This document shows positions 8,908 to 21,869 of a stretch of DNA of 64,000 nucleotides, piece after piece. This DNA is from Elysia chlorotica (taxonomy: Eukaryota; Mollusca; Gastropoda; Plakobranchidae), in NCBI GenBank assembly GCA_003991915.1, contig RQTK01000346.1:74825-138824 (forward strand). The letters are read 5' to 3'. The first letter of the stretch is position 1, and every line of letters starts with the position of its first letter. Below the pieces are notes generated by a model. It was not told the origin of the DNA. It saw only the letters and a program-made list of their open reading frames with translations, and searched no databases. The position numbers were made by a program, and so were the translations under genes.

Positions 8908-11900
8908 AGGCATATTATTATGTTTTGTTGATGGAGTTTGTGTTTATAATAGTGATACATTTAGCCTACATAATATTAATAATATTTATAATTTAACAAT
9001 ACATGCAGTGTGTCAACATACATCAACAGCTACAAAGTGTACATGCACAACCTAATAAAAATTTCATGGTTTTGGTGGTACCTTCAGATTTAAGCAACTC
9101 ATAAATCGCTCCAAATAAGACAGCTGTCACAACCAATAGCTGGATCAGCAAGCCCCTCAAACCAAAGGCTGCCGGAGGAATAGCCACTTAACACAAAGTC
9201 ATTTTATTGCCCACTCTGTCTCTCTGTGGTAATGCATCTAGTATCATTCTATGATGGCATCGCGTGAAATAACCTTATTGTTTATAAGAGTAGGCCTATG
9301 TTTGTTTAAATTTTATAAACAAATATTATTATTTCAAAGTGTTCTGTATAGATTCTGGAATTGTTTTCCCTAAATGCCAGGATTATGAAATTTGAGGTGG
9401 GGTCTGTACGCATTTATAAATAGTGTTGGCTATAGATACACATTATGTCCAAAATTTGCTATTTACACTATTATGACTAGTATCTGACCACTAAAAGTAA
9501 ATTTGGTAAATTTAGTCAAGCAGACGACGAAAGCAAATAACGCCGAAACTATCTACAAAACAATTTGTAGGTCTCAAGGAAATCAGTGTAAAATACAAAT
9601 ATTGCAATTACAGCGTTGGGTCGTACTTATTATTTTTATGATGCAATAAGCACAAGATCTAAAGTGGGTATAGACTTAGCCGGATTTCGATATATATACA
9701 ATTATATATACAATTAGAACCATAGCAGAGTGTAGAATCTAGATCTAAATCTTTCTCAATCATACAGAGAGATTTATAAACACTTTTTACATGAAAGAAG
9801 CAATCAAATGAATCATGCATAGTTGATATTGTAAACAAATGACATTTTATGAAACTGCAGATAAAAACTTTTTTCTCAATTGCAAGATTTTATCTATAGG
9901 TTAACCAGTAAAGTCTTACTCTTAAGACTATCTTACTTTTAATTAAAACTTTTTGTCTGGGCAGGTGAAGTCTTCAAAATAAAGAGATCCAGTCACAGCC
10001 GCAGAGTGGCTAAACAAATGAAGAAAGAGTTAAAGGAGAAAAGTGATGGACAGACCACTGAAGCAGATGCTGATATGGATGGCATTATGGCTTCTAAGGA
10101 AAAAGTATATGAGGAGCCGCAGAAAGAGAGAAGAAAGAAAGACAGCATGGATGAAGAGGAAGCTAGAGCAGCAGCAGAAAAGATCAAGGTATACTGTGTA
10201 CATCTTTCAATTGAATGTAAATTATTGATATCTTAATATCCTTTTTCTAACTGTTTGTGCACAAAATATAAATTGTACTCAGACAAATATGTAATTCTTT
10301 GTACATCATAGTTTATGGCCGAAAACACACAAAGGGGTGAAAACACACTTTTCACCTTTGCAGCTATTTTGTTAACATCCTAACGAAAATAATTCCTTGA
10401 AGTGCATTTTTGTCTTTAGTTAAACTCCTGAAAGCTGTGTTAATAAAAGTTTTGTGAAATTGTTCAATATCAGTACGCCAGTAGTAAGTAGTGTAAACCT
10501 GGAAAATGTGGAAACTGTTATCCAATAGTTTACTTGAATTTCGTACATGGATTTATAAGGAAAGAAAATGAATTCCTACTCAAAATTTCTTATCCCTGAT
10601 ATAATGTTAATACTAAAAGGAGAGCCATTTCAATAGTTTGTAGAACGTTTTTTCATATTGATTTAGATGAGTTGTTTTTTTTAATTATCGTGAATAAAGA
10701 AGAAGGACTTAGAGAGTCCTGTGTGTCTTGCGTATATAAAAGGAGAACGCGATAGAGGGGTGGAATGATTAATAGTTTTTGTAAAGTGAGAAATGTTTAT
10801 ACTTTGCGCTTATGTTTTATGCTTGTGTAGTAAAATCTAGCCGTAGTGAACACTGTTGTTTAGATCAATTGTAGATCTACATATAGTGTCAAGTATTGAT
10901 TTAGATCTGGATGTTCTTGAGTAAAATTATTATGTCTGAAATAAAATTCATTATTATGTTAATGTTGACAAGATAGTGTATTTGAGCCAACGTGACTGAT
11001 ATGAAATAAATTGACCTGCCTTATTGAGTCAATTTTTCATACTGCATGTGTCTTTTTAATTCTATTAAGTTTTAACTGTTACACTTTCACAGAAACTTCG
11101 AGAGGAATTCAAAACTTTGAATGGGGAGGATGCCGTGGGTAGCTCTGACAGTGATGAAGATGAGAATAAGGGTTTTCAGGCTAAACTTGCTCGTAAGTTT
11201 TTTGTTTTGTTTTGTTGCTTTTTTAAGATTGTTTTTTATAATGTTTGAAAGTTTAGTATATATAGTAATAAATAAAAGTGAATACTGAAACCAACAATCA
11301 GATGTACAAATGCTTTGATAAAAGTAATATTTTAACAAGATGGGTGCGATTAAAATGAAATCCCTAAGTTTTTAACTGCAATGTGTGCCAAAGATAAGCT
11401 ATAAAAATAATATGTTGAATTTTTCCATCAACTTTTGTAACGAATCTTTACAAATTTTAAGATCATCTCATATGGCGAGATGATCCTAAAATGGTGTTTG
11501 GATGACATGTGGGACATGTTAATTGTTACTGGTTTATTAAGCTTCTGCTTAATTACAAATACTTTGAAAACTGATTGAAAACATTTTCAGGTGGAGAGAT
11601 TCCAGATGCTAAGACCATTCATTTCATAAGGAAACAGCGTCAGATGGCTAGAGAGACAGATAATTTCATACCAGTGGAGGAGTCAAAGGCTGCAACTACT
11701 AAAACTTCAACAGCAAGACTTGTTCGGTATGTCTGCTGATTGTATAAGCATATTGAATTGAATACTATTGTACTTTCTTGGTTTTGAAATATTTCAATGT
11801 GGTATTGGATTGTCAATGACATATAAAAATGAAAAGAAAGGACTTACTGAAGTATTTTTTTTAAGGCACTGTTAACAAACTGAAAATAATTTTTTTTATG

Positions 11901-14900
11901 TGAATACTGAATAGAATATTCTGTCATTTTGTTTGTAATGAAATTTCTAAACATTGTCATGCAATTTCAGAGACGATGACAATGACAAAAGTGATGATGG
12001 AGAGGAAGACAGGGTAGACTTCAGCCTTGACCAAGCTGCTAGAGAGAGGCAAGAAATGAGGGATAAATTTCTTGCTACTGAACATGGTAGGTTTCGACTG
12101 CTAACAATTTAAAACATAGTTACCATAAATGATACTTGATATTACAACAGACTTTTTGAAGAAAATGGTGGGGTGTATAGCACAGTTTTTGAAACTTAGG
12201 GCTGACTCTGCGAATATATCCTGAATTGCGGATATATCTACTCAATAAAAAAAAACAACTAAATTTTTCACCTTTTATCCCATTGCATTTAACCCAAAAT
12301 TGTGGATACATTACTAAATCAGTTTTCAATGTTAAGACTGCAAAGTTATCTCATTGCCCCCTTTCTGCAGAAAACAATCATTATGAGCTACTGTTTTTTT
12401 TCTTCAAAATACACACAGATATTTATTTGATGCAAATAAAAATGTAATCACATGACAAACTGTGATTTAATGATCCCAAACGTTTTTTTCCTTTTTTTTC
12501 TTGTAGTATTTATTGCTTTTATGGACTAAAAAAATCGTCTCTACTCTCTCTCTGTTCTAGGTAGTGACGAGGACAGTGATCAGGAGCGGGAGTGGGAAAA
12601 CCAACAGATTCGAAAAGCTGTTAGTCTCCAAGTAAGTCTCTATGTCATAGCAACCTGTTGAAAATCCAGATCTGAGGAGTGACAACTTTATATTCTACTC
12701 ATTAGCACATAACATAATTGGAAAAGGGAAGGAACATTATACCCCCTACTTCCTCCTTTCCTCCCCATCCCCTAACAAACTTAGAAAACAACTGTATCGT
12801 TTAATTTAAATATCATAACAAACTGTTACGCGCTATCCTTTTAGATATTAAAGGAAAAATACCTCTAGTTTCTGTTTTTTTTCTAACCATGATATTTTTG
12901 GGGTCTTTGTGTAGAGTTGGTTCGTTTCGTTTTGTAATACCAACCCAAGGTGAATTTATGCGGTAATTAGTATTTTGATAGTCACAGTGCTCATCTCAAA
13001 ATCAAAATTTTAATTATTGAACATAATTATTTATTTTTTTAATCATATTTGAATAGGTTTTAAGGATTTCTATGAGTTTTTAAATCCAAATTTAGCTAGC
13101 TTTTAATGATTCCATGAGTTTTTTTTTAAAACTCTGATACTTTTCCTCTTTTTACCCCAGGTTCCCACCATGGACATCCCTGGAGCCGCAGATTCTAACG
13201 ACAGTGCCAGTCAAGTAGCATTCCTTAGCTCATCCACAGTGGCGAGGTCTTCACCCAGCAACGGATTCACTAAGGAAGACACACAAAAACCGTTTTCATC
13301 TCTGGCAAAACCTCAAGATTTATCAGACATAACCATTGAGTCAATTAGAAAGCAATTGAAAGAACGGTAAGAGAAACTGTTTTTCAAAAAAAACCCACTC
13401 AGCTCTGGTTGATTTCGCAAAGGTCCTGGCAGTTTCAAAATTATTTTTGTTTCCCTCAAGTGTGGTAAACAGGAAGGAAAAACATCAACCATTATTGTAA
13501 TTTGTTGAAATTAGAGTATCAAATAGAAATTTTAATGTGCCTGAGTTTTGTCTGTTAGGTGATAGCCCTGTTAAGTTTTAAATATTAGAAATCTAATTTA
13601 CGAACCTTAAAGTTGTTGTTCATGGGTAAATAAGATGGTAAGCTGTAAAAACTACAGGATATAGAGTTCGCAGAAGCACAAACAGCCCTTCGGAAGTGTA
13701 CAAAAATCAGCCATTTGCATTCCGAAAAAAATTGCGCAAGCTGTACATACAATATGGTGGCGAGTCTTGGGAAAATTAAGTATTGTAATTTGTTAGAACA
13801 GGAATAGGATAGGTGTTTTTCTCATGCACATCAAACTTAAGTATGGATTGGGGAAAATATCAATAATGAATGTGCTCTTAGTTTGTTGTCAAGGAAAGGG
13901 AGCAACTGTTTTGTCTTGAACATGCATATTTTTTGGGTGACTTTTACATCACGTTTTTTTTCTTATCTGCTCCTAAATTTTATAAATTTATTTATGATTT
14001 ATGTGTTTACTTATTCATGTTACATACATTTTATCTATGATCTAGATCCAAAACTAAAAAACATGTTGGCTTTTAATGTCTTTTTTGTTTAAAAAAGGGG
14101 GTAAAAATCTAAAAGTAAAATATTTTACATCTTGATTGTATTGGAATAATGTATGACATGTATCCAAGTCTGATATGTATTTAATTTTTTGTGAATTGCT
14201 TGTTTCATTTTTTTCTCCTTGTCCTTTTTTTTTTTTTTAATCCCTTTACTTCTTTAAAAAAAATGTATCGCTTCTTGTTTTTTTTAATTCATTCTAAAAC
14301 CTACAACCTTGAGTGACCTTTTCCTTTTTTTCCCCATGAACATTACAGCTTCATTTCAAGTCGCATATTACTATGTTTCTTCTACGTATTTTGTATTGAT
14401 GCATCCCAACTTTATTTCCAGTCTGGATGTGGCTGATTCAGTTCATCGCACCCACAAGCTTGAGCTTGAAAGGGTGGTGTCTGACATTACAGACACCACC
14501 GAGAGCATTGAACTCTGTGAGCAAAAAGCTCCAGACCTGGAGAACCGCTACCGGTTCTTCCAGGAATTGAGGGGGTATGTTCGCGACTTGGTAGAATGCC
14601 TGAATGAGAAGGTATGTCCCCTTTTTCTGTCTACTGATGTAAGAAAGCTTTTGTCGAGTTCAGGGTTGCCAGAACAAATGGTCGCCACTTCTTCGTAAAA
14701 AAAATAAATCTCTTCTTTAATGTATTTGATTGTCTAGTTTTGCGGAAAAAGTTATTGTTTATTTGCTTTAGGAACAAGATATGTAGTTGCTTATCAAATT
14801 AATGTGAGAAAAGGAATTAATTTGGAAAGAGAAGGGATTATGCATAAAAAGAGGGATGGATTTCAAAGCACTGGGAGTCATTTCAATGAGAAAGTGTGCA

Positions 14901-17900
14901 GGTTTAAGAGGCTAAAAGGGGTGGGAGTTGAAATACTGTTAATATTCCTTTTCCTCTAGCTTCTTTTCTTGATGCAACATGCATTTGCTTTATTTTTTAA
15001 AATATATTCAACGGGTAGAGGCTTTGTTTTAAAATTCTTTTGATGAGTTAAAGCAATTTCAACGCCAAGTCAGCTACCATTAGACAAAGTATATGGGGTC
15101 TGAAGATAAATAATGATACAAAGATGGTGGGCAGGGATTTGTTTTACTCATTATTTCCAAGTCATAGCCTAAGCATATCTTGTACATTTATCAAGTGCTG
15201 GTTCCTGTTTGCTCTACGAGAAAGAATCAACGAGAGTGTTGATCCTTTACACGAAATAAAGAAAAGAAAAAAAAGGAAGAGAACTTAACAGGACTGTCAC
15301 TGATAATTTGATCCAGTTAGCACCCTTTAAGTAAATTGCTTATTATTGAAAACTTCCCGATGTTTAAATATGAATGTTTGACTGGTTTGTTTATAATGAA
15401 ATTTAATCATGTATTTATCTATGATTGTTATGGTTGCTGTGTTTACTACAGATATGATGTTGGTCATTTAATTTTAATTTTTTTTATTTAGTATTCTGAT
15501 TTAATTTGAGTCCTCGATTACCAATTTGGTATCTCTCCAAAAATGTCTTTTGAAGTGCCATTGTTGCAAAACCGCCAATAATGGGTTGTTTACGTTTCAA
15601 AAGAATCTTATACCTGGAGGACCACCATTCAGTTTTGTAAAAGAAAGACTTCCTAATTATGATCTAATTTTTTTTTTTACATCAGAGCAATAAATTGGTT
15701 GTTCTGTTTAATGATGATAAAAATCATTGAGTGGCCATTGATTGAAAACAGGTGCCTTATCAGATCATTCTGATTTTCAAAGAAATATTAAGCACTAGTC
15801 TTGTTTAAAAAAAATCTTTTTACCTTGTTTTTGACAAGCGTTTTGAGAAATCTGTACTGATTTCTAAATTCTGCTTTTGTTTTTTTTTTTTTTTTTTTTC
15901 CCTGTACTCACTTTTGAGAACTGCTAAATTCAGACAACTTTAAAAGAAAATTTTGAATGTATAAAAGTCACGGATTTAACAAAAAATGTTTAAACAAGAA
16001 ACACTAGCCCAGTAAAAGCTGTGAAATGGAGTGGAACTGCAGAAAGAAATATAGATTGTTAGAGGCTTTTTTTAAATCGTGGTGACACCCTCTTTTATGT
16101 GTCATTTTCTCTTGAGGAATGTCTCTCTTGATCTATTGGTAAGCATATCTAAAACAAAATATTGAGAGAAATAAAGTATTTTCAAATATACAATAAGTAA
16201 AGATCAAAGTCAGACATTGGGGCTTACCTTCTTACTCAAACTTTCTTTGACCAAACTCCTTTGAATCTATTTCAGCATAATAGAAGTTGTATTTTAGCAT
16301 CATTGCTCGAAAAGATACCAGATCCAAAGAAATTTAATTTGAAGGAAGTATCAGAAAATTTAAGAAAGATTCTGAAAATTTGTGACTTAGAAGTTATACA
16401 ATACATTTACAATTTTCACACATAGCTTATAGGTTTGTTGAGAATGTAGCCCTTTGCTGGTGTCACTGTTTTGAACTTTTAATAATAATAATAATAATTT
16501 ATTGCATTTCTTTTGCGCATTTCCAAAATATAAATTCTGCTCAATGCGCATTACATCACAAGTAATCATGTACATGAAATAAAATGGAACCATCAGACTG
16601 CAAACACACACAAATGTGTAAAGATAATTAAATGCACAATTAAAATGTCGATATATAGCATGACAAAACGAACATCATCAGATCTATAGTATATCCACAT
16701 GCTTAAAAAAAGGAAAGACCAAAAACCACAGCGAGCATCATAGAGGTAATGGCACACATCTTAATTTAGAGATAGAATACCTTTGTTTTTTATATCTGCT
16801 AATCGTATCATATTTCCCTCTAGTTTCCACCCTGATTCAGATTTGATTTCTGACAGCGTAAAAAAAACAAGGAAGTGTTGACATCTGATGTTTTTTTTTA
16901 ATGCACTTTTCCTTCTAGTAATAATCTAACAAATCAAAAAGATTTTTAGTTTATTGGAAAGTCCAGTATGAATTTATCAAATACTTCCTTTGTTATTATT
17001 TTCCACATTTCTAACAACACATAAGCTGATCAACGCTAGCCCTACAAGAAGCAAGAGTAACAGGAATGATTTTTTTAGTATTTAAAATATGTAGTTCAAA
17101 AAAATTATTTTTGTCTTTTTAGGTTCCTGTGATCAACGATTTGGAAAATCGAGTCAACAATCTTCTGAAAGGAAGAGCTGAGCGCCTAGTGAAACGTCGA
17201 CAACAAGATATTCAAGACCAATGTCGAGAATACATGACAAGTCGGTATTTATAAAAAAGAAAGAAAAAGAGTCTCTGATCATAGAGACATAACTAAGAAA
17301 AAAAACAACCCAGCAAAGATGTTGAATAAAAAAAAAAAAAATAGAAGCATGATTTGGCTCTTGTTTCAGGATCATAGAAGAGTGAAGCTTGGAAGATTTT
17401 AATTCCTATTCTACAAATATATTATTTTTTTCTCCGTGGCTCTATTAGAATCAGACTCATAATTCAAAGTTTATCTGGTTTGATTCTCTTAATTCGAAGC
17501 TCACATCAGCAATAAGCATTATAAAAGTAGCATTATATGTCAAGCACAAGACATGCTTTTAAAACAAATGGGGTTACTATAGAAAGAAAACCATAGGAAA
17601 TGATAATTAACGCAATTTTTCATAATTATAAGGTTATAGATTGTTGATCAATTTTAACACTTTTGTGGTTCAAGTATGTCCCCTTCTGTAATCCAAATCT
17701 TTTTAATTCGAAGTTTAGATCAAGCAATTAGAATTATGAGGTTTCCACTGTAAAATAGTATCATTATATTATGTACTGAATGGTGTGACGTTCTGAAGTA
17801 TTTACTTTTTTTAGACAGATTATAACCTGGAACATTGCCAGTAAATCTGGAGATGATGACATTCATGTTTATATTTAGTTCAACATGGATTGGGGTTCAG

Positions 17901-20900
17901 CCTGTAAATAGGAAGTTTTCTGCTAATATCATCTTTTAGTTGTAGATTTGAGGTTTTGCATAATATGGCGCTCTTTAGTAATTTAGATAAGAGTAGGATA
18001 CAAATTGGCTTTACAGATATATAGATCTTTTCAAGGATAATCTAAATCAATTTCATGTCGTGCTTTTTGTTTGTTTGTTTGTCTTATAAAACATGGCTTT
18101 AAAATTATTTTTGTCAGTGAGAACAAAAAAAATTGTATCTAACGAGTAGAACAAACCATGGAATTGGACTTTTAAAAAAAAACCATTTTGTATTGAAAAT
18201 TAAAAACCATTTTGTATTGAAAATTACATTATATGATTGCATAGATTTGTTTATATGTACACATCGGTAATAATGATTGATGATTTGATGTTCATTGTAA
18301 TATTCTTCATGAAGGTCTTGCTTCATTAAAAAAAAGTGAGGCAAAAAAAATGCTCACCCAGTTTGCATCACTGTATTAAATTAAACATTATAATTGTTGC
18401 TCATATTTTTTTTCCAGGGTTGGTAAGTTTTGCATTTTCTTTAAAGGAAATTTATTCATACACTTTTTTTTCCTCATTATGTGACTCAGTATATTGATGC
18501 AGTTATTATCTATGTATTAAGAAAGTTAGCAATACTTTTTAGTCCATAATTAAACAACTATGAAGTTAGAAAGTACAAAGCAACTACAGCTTTATTTTCA
18601 TTTTGCAAAGTATTATTTGTAACTTGTCATTAAGATCTTTTAAACTTACATAGAGATTCAAATCTATAAATTTGTCCCTCTCCAGATACTGCCAGTGTGA
18701 AGGTGGATTCTGAGGCTAGCGAGGAACAAATGAGGCAGAGAAGAGCAGCAGAGAGGGAGGCTCGCAGGTATACTGCAATTTTTATGTTATGAGAAAAAGA
18801 GCAGTTTGGTTGAAGACATTAAATGGAAAGACCACTCACTTTGATGGAACTCAAGGAAGATGTTTGTTTAGAGATTTTTAAGGTCATCTGCCGTTAAACA
18901 CAGCCATTTGTTTCAAATAAAAACAAAATCTTAGTTTAACCCTTCAGACATGTGTGTTAGTTCACTATTAGATGAAAATTTAAAAAAAAAAAGTTTAATA
19001 ATCTGACGTCCATCTTGGATTTTTTAATGATTATTTTTTTTCACTGTTTCAGGGCGCGGCGCAGGAGAGCTAGAGAGGGAAAGAGCATCTCAGCACATTA
19101 TGATGGACTCTCATCAGATGACGAGGATAGCAGTCAATCTCTTGTTATCAAGTTTGATAATGAAATAGGTATTTCAAAGATTAATTAGTTTACGGGAAGA
19201 TTTATTGAATTAAAAGGCTCTTTAGGCCTTTTAGTTTGTGAACACTAGGAACCCAAAAAATTAAAAGTAAAATATAATTATGAAGAATAGAGAGTGACGG
19301 TAGCAAAGAATTGGAAACGAACATTAGTTTTTGGGTCAGGGTTGATTTTGTTTTTACAGCACAGTAACAGGGTTCTTTTTTTCTTCCGACAGATTGCCAG
19401 TTATTTTGTTACAAATTTGAGATTAACCTTCATCTCCTAAAAAAAACTCATGGACAATTGCTTTATACTTCTACAAACAAATTGCATCACAGAGAAATTG
19501 TGCTTAGTGGAAACAATCGACTTAAGTGACAGGCTGATTAAAGATCAATATTCTAACACCAACTTTTATCAATTTTCACGTAAATCTTTTCTTTTTTTTT
19601 TTTCTCCTATGAGAGCCGTCAATTTCTTTTTCTCTTCCCTCACAGATTCTATAAAACAAACGCGACAGAGCTTGTTTGAGGATGTTGTCGAGGAGTTCTC
19701 CAACCCAGAGAGTGTGAAAGATCACTTTGAGCGCTGGAAATTTACTTATGGAGACACATACCGTGAGGCATACATTGGTCTATGTATGCCCAAACTACTC
19801 AACCCATTTATACGTGCAGATCTCATTCTATGGAACCCATTGGATGTGAGCATTCTTTTTTTTTTATTTAATAAGAAAAAGGTAATTAATTATAGATTCA
19901 GGCATAAGTTTGCGATAACTTTGACCAACAACCTTACAAAAAAAATTAAAAAAAAATTTTTTTAGTTTGGTAGGTAATCAAAATAAAGCATCAATCAAAG
20001 TCAAACGTTAAGCTTTTATTATGCCTGCCTTAATAAGTTTTGGAGCAAAAAATCAAAATTTTAAAGCATTTGGACAGTGCTGATATGCATTGCTCAATGT
20101 TTTAAAAGACTAATATATTTTATGCTTATTTAAAAGTATTTTTTACTTCTTTATCTGTTGTTCAAATTGTGTGTACACTTGCTTTTTTTTTTTTCGTAAA
20201 GAGAAAGGGATGGAACCAACAGTTGAATTTCAATTGTTTTTTTCTTCATATTTTGTATTATTATTTTTTTCAGATTAACAATGAAGATTTTGAAGACAGC
20301 AGCTGGTTCAATACATTAATATTTATGGGTTATCGAGATGGGGAGAAGATAGACAGATCAGATGATGACATCAAAATCCTTCCTTCAATTGTGGATAAGC
20401 TAATTATTCCTAAACTCACATGTAAGTCACTCTTCTTATATCCATGAATCCTTTCCTATAAGAATTCTTGTTACAATATAAACGTACACAAAATTTTACA
20501 CAACCTGCAAGCCAGAGAAATAAAAAATGAAAGCAACCATTTATTTATATATCTTATGTCAAATTTTAAGACACTTTTGGGGGAAATGGAAACTGACTTA
20601 ATGCAACTATATGTTGAAAGACCTAAGAAAAGGGCAGGGAAAGAGTAAAGAAATTCATACTTTACATTGTGTTAAACTTTACTTTACGTTGTTTCATGGA
20701 CTTTTTTAATTATTAAAAATTACATCCCCTCGAGCCAGATACAAAACTGAGTAAAAAATAGCCTGTTTTGCTTCATATTCAATTTTGTGCCTTCTCCTGA
20801 CCCCTACACATATAGTGTATATTTTAAAACAAAAATTATGCTGCAGCTGTACTTTTCCTTTGCCAAATTAATGATTTGACACATTTCCTTCTGCAAAAAG

Positions 20901-21814
20901 GGATAGCCCTGTGTGCAGTGTCAGTCACTCTCTGCCTGCAATCAGGTGATACCCGTTCATAGAACAGGGTTCCCTTTGCCTTTCTAAGTTCTAAAATATC
21001 TGATAATATGTTAAAAAAATTGACATTGCTTCTATCAACTTTTTTTGTTGATAATAGGCTATTTTCACTTCCACTTGCAGCAACTGTTTAGACTTGATTT
21101 AAGCTGATAATTTATGAAATTAAATGAATAATTTGCTTTTTGTCCTGATGAACATTAAATTCTTAAAAGTGAAGATGTTTCGTCAAATAGTAATCCAGAT
21201 ATTAAGTTTTAGCAACACTGAATTCAGGATCTGGATCTAAACTGTTCCCTCTCCCATAACTCTTCTAGACCTTGTAGAACAAAATATTCACTTGGGCTGG
21301 AGGAACGGATAGACGTGGTATAAATAGTGATAACTGACTAAACTTTTATTTTTTTTATTGCAACTCTATTCACTCAGTTCTGGTGCAGGAAGTCTGGGAC
21401 CCGATGTCCACATCACAGACAGCCAAGCTTGTTAACCTGACCATGAAGCTCACTAGGGATTATCCAAGTGTAAACGCTGAGAGTAAAAATTTTAGAGTAA
21501 GTTGTTGAGTTTTGTTTTTAAACTACGTTGCTTTCCTTTTCGAGATTTAGGAGACTGCCAATGGTTAAATATGTAGGCCTCGAACACTTTTGGCAAATTG
21601 AAAGAAAAAAATATATAATTGCAAGTATTTTGTATCACTTTGACAGTTGCACTGAGAGGTTGAAGTTTCTGAATAATAATAACAAGAAAAAGATAAGATA
21701 GACTTATTGATTCACAAGGGAAATTAGCCCTCTCTCTATCTCTATCCCTCTATCCCTCTCTGTTCCCCCAACCCAACAAAAACAGTAGTATAAGTAACGA
21801 TTATAAAAAAAAAA

Positions 21815-21869
<55 letters not shown>

